The translations under genes and the position numbers were made by a program. Positions 42,701 through 45,059 of a DNA stretch of 45,059 nucleotides are shown here, in pieces. The notes under the pieces are model-generated. The model did not search any database. It saw nothing but the letters and a program-made list of their open reading frames with translations, and was not told the DNA's origin. The DNA is from Phoronis australis (taxonomy: Eukaryota > Phoronida > Phoronidae): assembly GCA_002633005.1 (NCBI GenBank), contig NMRA01000219.1:560534-605592 (forward strand), given 5' to 3'. Each line of letters opens with the position of its first letter. Position 1 is the first letter of the stretch.

Positions 42701-45059
42701 AAGTGTCGTGTCAAACTGGTTTCCATTATGGTTGTCGTTTTGCATAACCACACAAGTCATCGCTAGTCAGATAGCATAGTTTTCATAACGTTAAGTCAAT
42801 GCATGCATTATATTTCTGCTAAATCAATGCATACATTACATTACATTTCTATTACACCTTAAATTAATTCATGTATTACATTTATGATACATATTAAATC
42901 AATGCATGCATTATATTTCTGCTAATAACAGTTAAATCAATGGATGTATTGCATGTCTGCTACATTTTAAATGATGCATAAATTCAGTAAAAGCTGTTGA
43001 TCTACATGTGCAGATGTCAGTGTGTATTTATTATAACCTCTGTCCTCTTTCTAGTATGGTAATACCTCTCTAATTTAGCACACAACATGGCCGACTAGTG
43101 AAATTCTATTTGTCAAATTTATCCAAAAATAAAAATTAAGATAATTTTAGTTTGTTACTAGCGTGGTTTGTACTGTGTAGATGCCATACAACAATTATGA
43201 AAAATGGAAAAATTACAATTTTGGCAGTTATTGTTCTGCGATATAAGTGGACAATTACCAAAAAAATACCTAAAAGTACTTTTTGTCTATTGTATTCTGA
43301 CTTTGTAACACTTGTTTTTCCAGCCATCGCAGAGTGATAAGAATGCCAAGCCAGATGTGAAGCGGTATATCACAGAGCTGAACAAGGCCAGAAAAGACCT
43401 CAAACGTGAGAGATTTCTTCTTGTAACGTAGATCGACTGTTGCCTGTATAATTTAAAAAATTAACCTCATTTCTCTAAATATTCAAGGAAATAAAACTGA
43501 ATATATGTTTAGTTGGCGGCATGGGTATAAAATGTTTTTCTTATTTAGTGGTATATCTTTGTTTTATTCCCTGGTTTGGAATTCAAGGGAAACCAGAGTC
43601 TGTGACGTTTTGTTCTGGTTACTTTTCAAAACAGTATGAACATCGAGTAGTTTAAATGTCGTCTGCTTTTACAGAGTTGAAGGAGAAGCAGCAGGCAGCT
43701 GATCAGGCAACAGACGACCGTCCTAGCAGTAATACAAGACCAGAGAGTGCCACAAGGTCAGCAAGCTCAAAGTCAAGACCAACAACAGCCAAAATCATTG
43801 GTATGTATTACAGTTTCTATTTTATATTAACATTTCATACATGTGTGACTTTCTACTGTTCTAGAATGGGAGACTAGATATTCACCAGGTGGCGCTAATG
43901 GTGAAAGCTCACTCTTTAACTTTTGGATGGATTGAGAAAATAAATCATCAGCTTTGGAGGCATTCGTGTGATAAGGGTCCCATATCCGATTCGAGGCATT
44001 TCTGTGGGAAACGCTCTTGCTGATCTGGCACGTCATAGTGTATTTCGAGTCTCCCATTTTCATTAGCATCATGGAAGAATCGTTCTTTCTCCAAAAATGA
44101 AAATATTTTATTCTAATATATCTTAATTTGTTTCGTTTTGAACATTCAAGATCGGCCCACCAGTGGCAAAGACCGACCAACCAGTGGCCGATCAGCGTCA
44201 TCCGATGAACGTCAAGAAGAAGATGCTCAGAACGAGCCGCCAACGATGGCCAGAACACTGGACCAGCTGCTGAAGAGGTTGATGGACAAACGGATGGAAG
44301 GTGGCAGACCTGCTGATTTAAATGTAAGTGGAGTCAAAATAGCGTGGTTTTGAAATTACACGGTAAGTAATTTCTCTGTTGTTTGGCATATTCTACTCGG
44401 CACGCGCAAAGTCATTTGGCCAAACTAATTTTCTAACTTATTTTAGGCTAACAGGTTGGTTTAAACTTTTCACTATACAAGCACTTTCCTCTTGTAAATA
44501 ATGCTGTATTCTGTTTATACACAGTCTGGTAAAACAGTCTTATCATTTATTTTTACATGACTAATCAAGCATTAGTACTTGTCCGAGTGTTTGGAGCGGA
44601 CTATCATCTGCGCTTATATTTATCACATGCCCATTGTAGTCAGCAAAGTCAAAGATCCCTATTAATGATACTCAAATTCATATAGGTCCCTGTAAGCCCA
44701 CCTGTGTAGTAAAGGTCACCATTAGTTATTTACTGACTGAAACGCATGACTCTGAGTTTGATGGCTTGAACTGATAGGATGATGAGCCCCAGAAAGTTTC
44801 TCAGAACCTGCCCGTGGTGTATTTTAGATTCACCAAGGTGTAAATGTTTGTGCCAGAACTGTCAAAACTTAGGTGTGGAAAAATCAGTAAATTCATACTG
44901 AAGGTCAATACCAGATAAAAGTCAAATACGTTCGGTGTGATTTGTCTGTGAAGAAACTAATATTCAAAGTGAGGACGTCAGTATAATAACAAAGAATCGT
45001 GGTCGTTGTAAACATGTCATTAGTTTCATTGCTCCTTTTCGATTTCCAGAGTATGTCTC
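9712..45059 (+). CDS. FAM13-family RhoGAP protein, spliced gene, 3' end outside window
   Basis: This is the overall gene. Twenty-four coding exons join with matching phases into 899 complete codons: 9712-9723, 14623-14809, 15410-15619, 16196-16379, 17110-17242, 19850-19885, 22417-22524, 22797-22945, 23438-23497, 24033-24148, 26032-26113, 27691-27862, 29016-29222, 31410-31515, 32020-32214, 33636-33744, 34497-34556, 39729-39791, 41899-41957, 42622-42680, 43324-43405, 43675-43800, 44151-44323 and 45050 onward. Residues about 37-233 form a RhoGAP domain with the arginine finger in GIFRISG (R75) and the helix motif LLKQFLREMP. Residues about 730-899 carry the charged region diagnostic of FAM13 (LKKKIKQFEDHFEEEKGYK, then KPDVKRYITELNKA). 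Vertebrate FAM13A/B have the same order and similar length (about 900-1020 residues). Family membership is firm. Whether it is the single invertebrate orthologue of FAM13A/B/C is inferred. By family it is likely a cytoplasmic Rho GTPase regulator or scaffold. Confidence 0.93.
11048..11158 (+). mobile_element. MITE family A copy, best preserved
   Basis: The ends are GGTAATAGTCGGATATAATG and CATTATATCTGACCATTACC. The inner arms TTTGAGAACCAGTTTGATGC and AACTGGTTCTCAAA flank the core. It lies in intron 1 of the FAM13-like gene. Confidence 0.88.
11590..11830 (+). repeat. Dispersed repeat family D, copy 1
   Basis: GAATTCTTCACCCATTTAGC, GCACAATATGGCAGACATTA, GTCAAATTTCTC, TTGTATAATGTAGATTTCAT and AAAACAATATTTGG occur in the same order in copies at 37960 and 43060. 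It is non-coding, in intron 1. I saw no terminal inverted repeats. Confidence 0.7.
12356..12416 (+). mobile_element. Probable partial MITE family A copy
   Basis: Only a left half is seen: GGGTAATTTAGTC, then TTTTGAGAACTGG and CCCACTGA. The right arm is missing or too diverged to recognise. Confidence 0.45.
13445..13557 (+). mobile_element. MITE family A-related copy with different ends
   Basis: The core is family A (TTTTGAGAACCAGTGTGATG ... AGGAAACTGGTTCTCAAAAT), but the outer arms are TCATTTACACGAGGCCC and GGGACCAGTGTAAATGA instead of the CGGATATAATGTGCC type. This suggests a subfamily with swapped termini. Confidence 0.75.
13588..13924 (+). mobile_element. 337-bp element with 20-bp terminal inverted repeats
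   Basis: The left end ATTTAGGTTCATGCGCCTAT is the reverse complement, with one mismatch, of the right end at 13905-13924 (ATAGGCGCATGGACCTAAAT). There is no open reading frame inside. A T-rich run (ttttttttaaaaaata) lies near the right end. Confidence 0.8.
14623..14809 (+). CDS. FAM13-like exon 2, N-terminus and start of RhoGAP domain
   Basis: Residues 5-66. The acceptor follows TTTACAG; the donor is catg|gtagac, leaving phase 1. The frame reads a basic Ser/Pro linker (MDILKKKVLNSPLGKRKGG), then FGVPLEDL and IPFVVKKTVDFIQNHG, the first helices of a RhoGAP domain. ATG 14644 sits in GCCATGG, a near-ideal Kozak context, and is a plausible alternative start (Met12). It is preceded by a 4.9-kb intron. 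Confidence 0.92.
15410..15619 (+). CDS. FAM13-like exon 3, RhoGAP catalytic arginine finger
   Basis: Residues 67-136, phase 1 in and phase 1 out; the donor is caaa|gtaagt. The frame reads GIGHEGIFRISGSAKVVEKL, with the conserved arginine finger at R75 (codon 15433-15435). Further on is AGLLKQFLREMPDSVIPES, the second RhoGAP signature, whose Lys and Arg contact the GTPase in known structures. This exon is the strongest evidence for the domain call. Confidence 0.95.
15894..15985 (+). repeat. Two 46-bp tandem copies
   Basis: AAATTGGGGGCTTCTGAGTG starts at 15894 and again at 15940, each followed by GTAACACAATAA and then a diverged tail with (C/T)TAGTGAC or CTGGTGAC. It lies in the intron between exons 3 and 4. 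Confidence 0.9.
16196..16379 (+). CDS. FAM13-like exon 4, RhoGAP C-terminal helices
   Basis: Residues 137-197, phase 1 in and phase 2 out (ttcag|gtatgg). It reads LLDSLPADNVQLLKYLVRFL, then NKMTPVAIGIVFGPNLFR. This is the third RhoGAP signature, normally written NKMTxxNLAIVFGPNL. Here the Asn of NLA is Ala187 (codon 16345-16347), Leu is Ile and Ala is Gly. The rest of the motif is intact. Confidence 0.95.
16797..17050 (+). mobile_element. 250-bp palindromic MITE next to exon 5
   Basis: The arms are about 105 bases each. The left arm (TAATTCACTTACCCAGTAAC ... TTTGGACATTTCGAACTGC ... TGTTTCCCGCC) is the reverse complement, with scattered mismatches, of the right arm (GGCGGGAAACATCG ... GCAGTTCGAAATGTCC ... 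GTAAGTGAATTATT). It ends 60 bases before the exon 5 acceptor. Confidence 0.88.
17110..17242 (+). CDS. FAM13-like exon 5, end of RhoGAP domain
   Basis: Residues 198-242, phase 2 in and phase 0 out (acag|gtgagt). It reads CKEGLEGLKQQGLTNHIVCK, then FIQHYDELFKSENEQ, the last RhoGAP helix and the start of the linker. A 250-bp inverted-repeat element ends only about 60 bases upstream of this exon's acceptor. Confidence 0.93.
18320..18612 (+). mobile_element. Diverged copy of the GGGTCTGTTTC repeat
   Basis: GGGGTCTGTTTCGT at 18320 and GAAAGGTTTAGCCAAGTAAG, then TTTAATTATTCTTCAGAGAC, align with 36418-36605 (GGGGTCTGTTTCGT, GAAGGTTTAGCCAAGTAATT, TTGATTATTTTTCTGAAATA). A 15-bp tandem repeat interrupts it at 18337. 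I found no right terminal repeat. Confidence 0.65.
18337..18396 (+). repeat. 15-bp tandem repeat, four perfect copies
   Basis: AAGTGACTTCACACT occurs four times without change (18337, 18352, 18367, 18382). It lies inside the transposon-like repeat starting at 18320. Perfect identity suggests recent expansion. Confidence 0.97.
19850..19885 (+). CDS. FAM13-like candidate 36-nt microexon (exon 6)
   Basis: Residues 243-254. A pyrimidine-rich acceptor (ttctatcag) precedes 36 bases reading SAKPRKPPNSFV, followed by the strong donor gtaaga. Both flanking exons end and begin in phase 0, so inclusion or skipping both keep the frame. The basic Pro-rich content resembles the next exon. It was found by splice-site and phase logic only, inside a 5.2-kb intron; transcripts are needed to confirm it. 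Confidence 0.6.
21289..21432 (+). mobile_element. 144-bp inverted-repeat element
   Basis: The left end ATGGCTGTACTTGATTCACT (21290 on) is the reverse complement, with few mismatches, of the right end ATAGGAGTGAATCCAGTGCA followed by GCCATT. The interior also contains paired ATCTGATAGGTTGG and CCAATCAGAT, so most of it can fold. Confidence 0.75.
22417..22524 (+). CDS. FAM13-like exon 7, proline-rich linker
   Basis: Residues 255-290, 108 nt, phase 0 at both ends. It reads VQEAKSPRTPPARPPPPKFV, then DTLPIPSPRL before the donor gtgaga. The PPARPPPPK stretch is an SH3-ligand-like polyproline segment (inference). The start of this frame is the phase-0 partner of exon 5 or of the microexon. Confidence 0.88.
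22797..22945 (+). CDS. FAM13-like exon 8, Ser/Arg-rich linker
   Basis: Residues 291-339, phase 0 in and phase 2 out (gacag|gtgggt). It contains NSPRSRNSMLSPRLAEDEVM, a cluster of S-P and R-x-x-S sites that could be kinase targets; this is a low-complexity, probably disordered region. The acceptor is cttaatttcag. Confidence 0.87.
23438..23497 (+). CDS. FAM13-like exon 9, 60-nt symmetric exon
   Basis: Residues 340-359, phase 2 at both ends. It reads CGSSYVQSPSPILSLVAS and ends tctga|gtaagt. The 60-nt length and matching phases mean it can be skipped without a frameshift (exon 8 AG plus exon 10 G makes Arg). It adds two S-P sites. Confidence 0.8.
24033..24148 (+). CDS. FAM13-like exon 10, conserved TISEAVSEHLFG block
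   Basis: Residues 360-398, phase 2 in and phase 1 out (caaat|gtaagc). It reads LVEKTISEAVSEHLFGGG, resembling the short hydrophobic block just after the GAP domain in vertebrate FAM13 proteins (from memory), then LLSWSSDEGRTESPDKG. The codons here are GC-richer than the introns around them. Confidence 0.9.
24301..24462 (+). repeat. 29-bp minisatellite, about 5.5 copies
   Basis: The unit GGTTGTGTCATGTAGCTGAT plus CGTCTGCTC repeats at 24301, 24330, 24359, 24388, 24417 and partly at 24446. Copies 1 and 2 are identical; later ones diverge by 3-7 bases. It lies in the intron after exon 10. Confidence 0.93.
24600..24730 (-). mobile_element. Inverted fragment of the GGGTCTGTTTC repeat
   Basis: On the minus strand, GCTAAATTTCACTAAAAAGA followed by TGTGGTCACATGACC matches 36839-36878 (GCTAAATTTCACTAAAAAGA then CATGGTCACATGACC) almost exactly. 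The ends are unclear. Confidence 0.7.
26032..26113 (+). CDS. FAM13-like exon 11, basic patch (possible nuclear localisation signal)
   Basis: Residues 399-425, phase 1 in and phase 2 out (acac|gtatgt). It reads PVPAPRRKRRKNKLESTDSL, then DEEKEH. The run RRKRRKNK is a classical monopartite-type basic cluster; nuclear import is inferred, not shown. The acceptor is cttatacttcag. Confidence 0.87.
27276..27308 (+). repeat. Short ATT/GTT microsatellite
   Basis: This is an imperfect triplet run, TATTGTTATTGTTGTTGTTA then TTATTATTA, in the intron before exon 12. Confidence 0.8.
27691..27862 (+). CDS. FAM13-like exon 12
   Basis: Residues 426-483, phase 2 in and phase 0 out (ttcgtcg|gtatgt). The acceptor is preceded by a strong T-tract (ttttttccag). 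It contains DDDRPRSVKERVGVLEQNMT and ends in EGMEHTQAAISS. I do not recognise a separate domain; it is part of the mid-protein region. Confidence 0.88.
28380..28597 (+). mobile_element. MITE family B copy 1 (218 bp)
   Basis: The left end TACGGTGTAATCTCACCAAT is the reverse complement, with two or three mismatches, of the right end AATTGGTGACGTTTTACCGTA. Internal TTTATGAAAAAATGAGAAAA and CCTAAATTGGTGA match the second copy at 39941. It lies in the intron between exons 12 and 13. Confidence 0.8.
29016..29222 (+). CDS. FAM13-like exon 13, Pro/Ser-rich segment
   Basis: Residues 484-552, 207 nt, phase 0 at both ends. It contains CPVPKPRSPRKSLSHGRPEA, which combines a PxxP-like site with a basic-Ser motif of the kind bound by 14-3-3 (inference), then SFSFDSVDSEFGSLEIS. 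The donor is catgtg|gtaagc. Confidence 0.88.
29223..31409 (+). other. Intron 13 (2.2 kb)
   Basis: The only supported content is the candidate 6-nt microexon at 31076. The rest is AT-rich, with several short ORFs on both strands (for example 30035-30250 minus, 31249-31464 plus, the latter overlapping exon 14 in its true frame). No repeat with clear ends was found. Confidence 0.5.
31076..31081 (+). CDS. Candidate 6-nt microexon (Lys-Gln)
   Basis: A long T-rich tract ends in ttttttcag at 31075, then AAGCAA, then the consensus donor gtaagta. The six bases would add Lys-Gln in phase 0 between exon 13 (ending TPLHV) and exon 14 (starting YKRAKG). It is a speculative call; a chance pairing of acceptor and donor cannot be excluded without transcripts. 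It is not counted in the 899-codon model. Confidence 0.3.
31410..31515 (+). CDS. FAM13-like exon 14, basic segment
   Basis: Residues 553-587, phase 0 in and phase 1 out (gagaag|gtaaga). It reads YKRAKGPKNRSPPSRAKLKQ, then a Ser/Gln run (SSSQQSSPG). The acceptor has a strong T-tract (ctttcttttttcag). It is rich in Lys/Arg and probably disordered. Confidence 0.87.
31789..32003 (+). repeat. Dispersed repeat family C, copy before exon 15
   Basis: CAGCCAAGGAGTGTTTTTTG, CAAGGTTTGAAATGCCATGG, CTTGTCTTGGGTGGATTTTC and TTTGGCCTTATCTG align in order with 41622-41840. It ends within about 20 bases of the exon 15 acceptor. Confidence 0.75.
32020..32214 (+). CDS. FAM13-like exon 15
   Basis: Residues 588-652, phase 1 at both ends, 195 nt. 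It contains PSVGFLDIPYQAQLEVISPA, then PNSKKPFIPPLDLTTLHEHG. It ends aatg|gtatgc. Being symmetric, it could be skipped in frame. A dispersed repeat shared with the intron before exon 19 ends just upstream of the acceptor. Confidence 0.9.
32333..32541 (+). mobile_element. Probable 209-bp inverted-repeat element
   Basis: The left end TTGGTCTCAACTTGTACCTT is near-complementary to the right end AGGTACAATTTGAGACCAGT. Related end motifs occur at about 10818 (GTTGGTCTCAACTT) and 10970 (AAATTGAGACCAGTT), suggesting a second element there. Confidence 0.55.
33304..33356 (+). CDS. Candidate alternative terminal or cassette exon 15b
   Basis: The acceptor aaaaattacag at 33303 matches the phase 1 of exon 15. 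The frame reads DGIYDGMEDNYVVAVQS, then TGA at 33354-33356. As a terminal exon it would end the protein before the coiled-coil region. Alternatively, a weak donor gttgat at 33352 would make a 48-nt in-frame cassette joining exon 16. No AATAAA is visible nearby. The composition looks coding, but the use is uncertain. Confidence 0.4.
33636..33744 (+). CDS. FAM13-like exon 16, LSPRSHKLRKK block
   Basis: Residues 653-688, phase 1 in and phase 2 out (gagcgg|gtaggt). It reads DPILAEQGPSVFQMGKGLKQ, then EEPVLSPRSHKLRKKS. A PVLSPRSH-type motif is, as I recall, conserved in FAM13 proteins. The open frame extends upstream to 33455, but the acceptor ttgttacag at 33635 gives the phase that fits exon 15. 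Confidence 0.88.
34497..34556 (+). CDS. FAM13-like exon 17, 60-nt symmetric exon
   Basis: Residues 689-708, phase 2 at both ends. It reads SDNSGSQSPSVFKFTGPQF. The donor is cag|gttcgg, weaker than others in the gene; beyond it the frame stops at 34600-34602. The symmetric phases and weak donor suggest optional inclusion (inference). Confidence 0.7.
35322..35990 (+). mobile_element. 669-bp terminal-inverted-repeat element carrying THAP remnant
   Basis: The left end ACGTCATGGGTTGAACCCAA (35322-35341) is the reverse complement, with one mismatch, of 35971-35990 (TTGTGTTCAACCCATGACGT). Inside is a THAP-like domain broken by a frameshift. THAP domains occur in P-element and Kolobok-type transposases (established), so this looks like an internally deleted, non-autonomous derivative of such an element. 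I could not define a target-site duplication; TTAA or 8-bp repeats are not obvious. Sequence inside is visibly GC-richer than around it. Confidence 0.7.
35438..35658 (+). pseudogene. THAP zinc-finger domain, frameshifted
   Basis: One frame reads RCVSGGCSNSSQ (first Cys pair, C-x4-C), then SEFRRIPK. After about 35510 the match moves to the +1 frame: WHRFVRRTR, then ATLCSAAHFEDSRFDSSHKR, ending at TAA near 35674. The pattern C-x4-C ... W ... C-x3-H ... F matches the THAP fold, except that the final pair is normally C-x2-H (LCSxHF); one extra Ala is present. The frameshift and extra residue indicate a dead domain, unless a sequencing error is responsible for the shift. Confidence 0.65.
36418..36983 (+). 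mobile_element. 566-bp element with GGGTCTGTTTC termini
   Basis: GGGTCTGTTTC at 36419-36429 and its reverse complement GAAACAGACCC at 36972-36982 bound the element. The interior is non-coding. Related fragments lie at 7860, 18320 and (inverted) 24600. Confidence 0.8.
37016..37239 (+). repeat. 76-bp minisatellite, three copies
   Basis: GTCTACGTTTGTTTGCCTAC recurs at 37016, 37092 and 37168, each followed by a C-rich tail (CCCACCCCCATCCCTGTCC). Copy 2 has AA for CC in GTGTCCCAC; copy 3 lacks about eight bases. An ORF runs through it (70 codons from 36987) purely because 76 x 3 keeps frames open. Confidence 0.96.
37960..38200 (+). repeat. Dispersed repeat family D, copy 2
   Basis: GTAATTCTTCATTTGTTTAG, CATGCAATATGGCCGATGAG and CATCATAAAACAACATTCTG match families D copies 1 and 3. 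It lies in the large intron before exon 18. Confidence 0.7.
38211..38327 (+). repeat. Two-copy tandem repeat of about 60 bp
   Basis: CAAAGCAATCTCAATCTGTC, then TTTGACATCACTCTG, recurs as CAAAGCAGTCTCAATCTGTC, then TATGACATCACTCTG. The middle parts are diverged. Confidence 0.88.
39729..39791 (+). CDS. FAM13-like exon 18, 63-nt symmetric exon
   Basis: Residues 709-729, phase 2 at both ends (gcaag|gtgagt). It reads SAHPDTDVAPSPPGGQQSYS and is Pro/Ser/Gly-rich. It follows a 5.2-kb transposon-filled intron. The exon could be skipped in frame alone or with exon 17. Confidence 0.75.
39941..40171 (+). mobile_element. MITE family B copy 2 (231 bp)
   Basis: The left end GTGGTAAAATTTCACAGATT is more decayed; the right end AATTGGTGAGATTTTACCGT matches copy 1 at 28380. 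Internal TCATTTATGAGAAAAAATAT corresponds to TCATTTATGAAAAAATGAGA there. Confidence 0.72.
41622..41840 (+). repeat. Dispersed repeat family C, copy before exon 19
   Basis: GAGCCAAGTCTCTGTTTTTG, CAAGGTTTGAAATGCCCTGA, CTTGTCATAGGTTGATTGTG and ATTGGCCTTATTTGTG match 31789-32003. It ends about 55 bases before exon 19. Confidence 0.75.
41899..41957 (+). CDS. FAM13-like exon 19, entry to the C-terminal coiled-coil region
   Basis: Residues 730-749, phase 2 in and phase 1 out (tacaaa|gtaagt). It reads SVQGEEDQAVALKNLTKKIQ. The acceptor is a tandem TAGTAG: cutting after the first (exon from 41896) adds one Ser, cutting after the second gives the version listed. Both keep the frame. Confidence 0.85.
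42622..42680 (+). CDS. FAM13-like exon 20, conserved charged helix
   Basis: Residues 750-769, phase 1 in and phase 0 out (tacaag|gttggt). It reads TLKKKIKQFEDHFEEEKGYK, very close to the LKKKIRKFEExFExxxGYR signature of FAM13 proteins (from memory). This exon, with the next, identifies the family. Confidence 0.95.
42790..42985 (+). repeat. Degenerate tandem repeat, AAATCAATGCATGCATTA unit
   Basis: Variants of TCAATGCATGCATTATATTT plus CTGCT recur about five times, with unequal spacers. The unit contains the palindrome AATGCATGCATT. It lies in the intron before exon 21. Confidence 0.8.
43060..43265 (+). repeat. Dispersed repeat family D, copy 3
   Basis: TCTAATTTAGCACACAACAT, GGCCGACTAGTGAAATTCTA, TTTGTACTGTGTAGATGCCA and TACAACAATTATG match copies 1 and 2. 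It ends about 60 bases before exon 21. Confidence 0.7.
43324..43405 (+). CDS. FAM13-like exon 21, conserved charged helix
   Basis: Residues 770-796, phase 0 in and phase 1 out (caaac|gtgaga). It reads PSQSDKNAKPDVKRYITELN, then KARKDLK. It continues the FAM13 signature (PSHxDKxxxPEVKRxxxELxKxKKxLK in vertebrates, recalled). The acceptor is ttgtttttccag. Confidence 0.95.
43675..43800 (+). CDS. FAM13-like exon 22
   Basis: Residues 797-838, phase 1 in and phase 1 out (attg|gtatgt). It starts QLKEKQQAADQATDDRPSSN, ending the coiled coil, then becomes Ser/Thr/Arg-rich (TRSASSKSRPTTAK). The 126-nt length and symmetric phases would allow in-frame skipping. Confidence 0.9.
44151..44323 (+). CDS. FAM13-like exon 23, DRPTSG repeat and C-terminal helix
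   Basis: Residues 839-896, phase 1 in and phase 0 out (ttaaat|gtaagt). It opens with a tandem heptad, DRPTSGK then DRPTSGR, and then reads MARTLDQLLKRLMDKRMEGG and RPADLN. The KRxExGRPxDL stretch is the start of the conserved FAM13 C-terminal block. Confidence 0.93.
44324..45049 (+). other. Intron 23
   Basis: I see nothing in these 726 bases beyond the donor gtaagt and the terminal acceptor tttccag. Confidence 0.7.
45050..45059 (+). CDS. FAM13-like exon 24, partial at the window edge
   Basis: The last bases give a pyrimidine-rich acceptor (cgatttccag) followed by AGT ATG TCT C. In phase 0 this continues RPADLN into SMS, as expected at this point in FAM13 proteins. The remaining C-terminus (about 80-100 residues by comparison with the family) lies beyond the window. 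Confidence 0.75.

Noticed and set aside
43827-44258. 143-codon minus-strand ORF
   Set aside because: It overlaps exon 23 antisense and runs into intron; the sense frame has conserved FAM13 residues and matching splice phases.

Overview
This window is genomic DNA from a multicellular animal, most likely an invertebrate; an invertebrate deuterostome is my best guess, but the sequence alone does not settle it. It is AT-rich, has no bacterial-style operons, and its long stretches without open frames are broken by short reading frames bounded by pyrimidine-rich AG acceptors and GT donors. These short frames join in phase into one protein.

The protein is a FAM13-family RhoGAP (the family of vertebrate FAM13A/B/C), encoded on the + strand from about 9.7 kb through the right edge. 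I could assemble 24 coding exons, giving 899 complete codons before the window stops inside the last one. The layout is a short N-terminus, a RhoGAP domain (residues about 37-233, exons 2-5), a long disordered Pro/Ser-rich middle with a basic patch (exons 6-18), and the conserved charged coiled-coil region typical of FAM13 proteins (exons 19-24). Phases agree at every junction. There is evidence for splicing complexity: a 36-nt microexon, a candidate 6-nt microexon, a tandem TAGTAG acceptor, symmetric 60/60/63-nt cassette exons, an alternative stop-containing exon, and two upstream ORFs.

Bases 1-9653 hold no gene I recognise. They contain an 89-codon minus-strand ORF at the far left, a candidate exon-like ORF at 6832-7097, several hairpin MITEs, and a 631-bp direct duplication with an N at its junction.

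The introns (0.3-5 kb) are rich in non-autonomous DNA-transposon debris: a family of about seven 60-115 bp hairpin elements, at least five other inverted-repeat elements, a 669-bp terminal-inverted-repeat element carrying a frameshifted THAP zinc-finger domain, minisatellites, and dispersed intronic repeats, some of them lying directly upstream of exons. I saw no rRNA, tRNA, CRISPR array or prokaryotic element.
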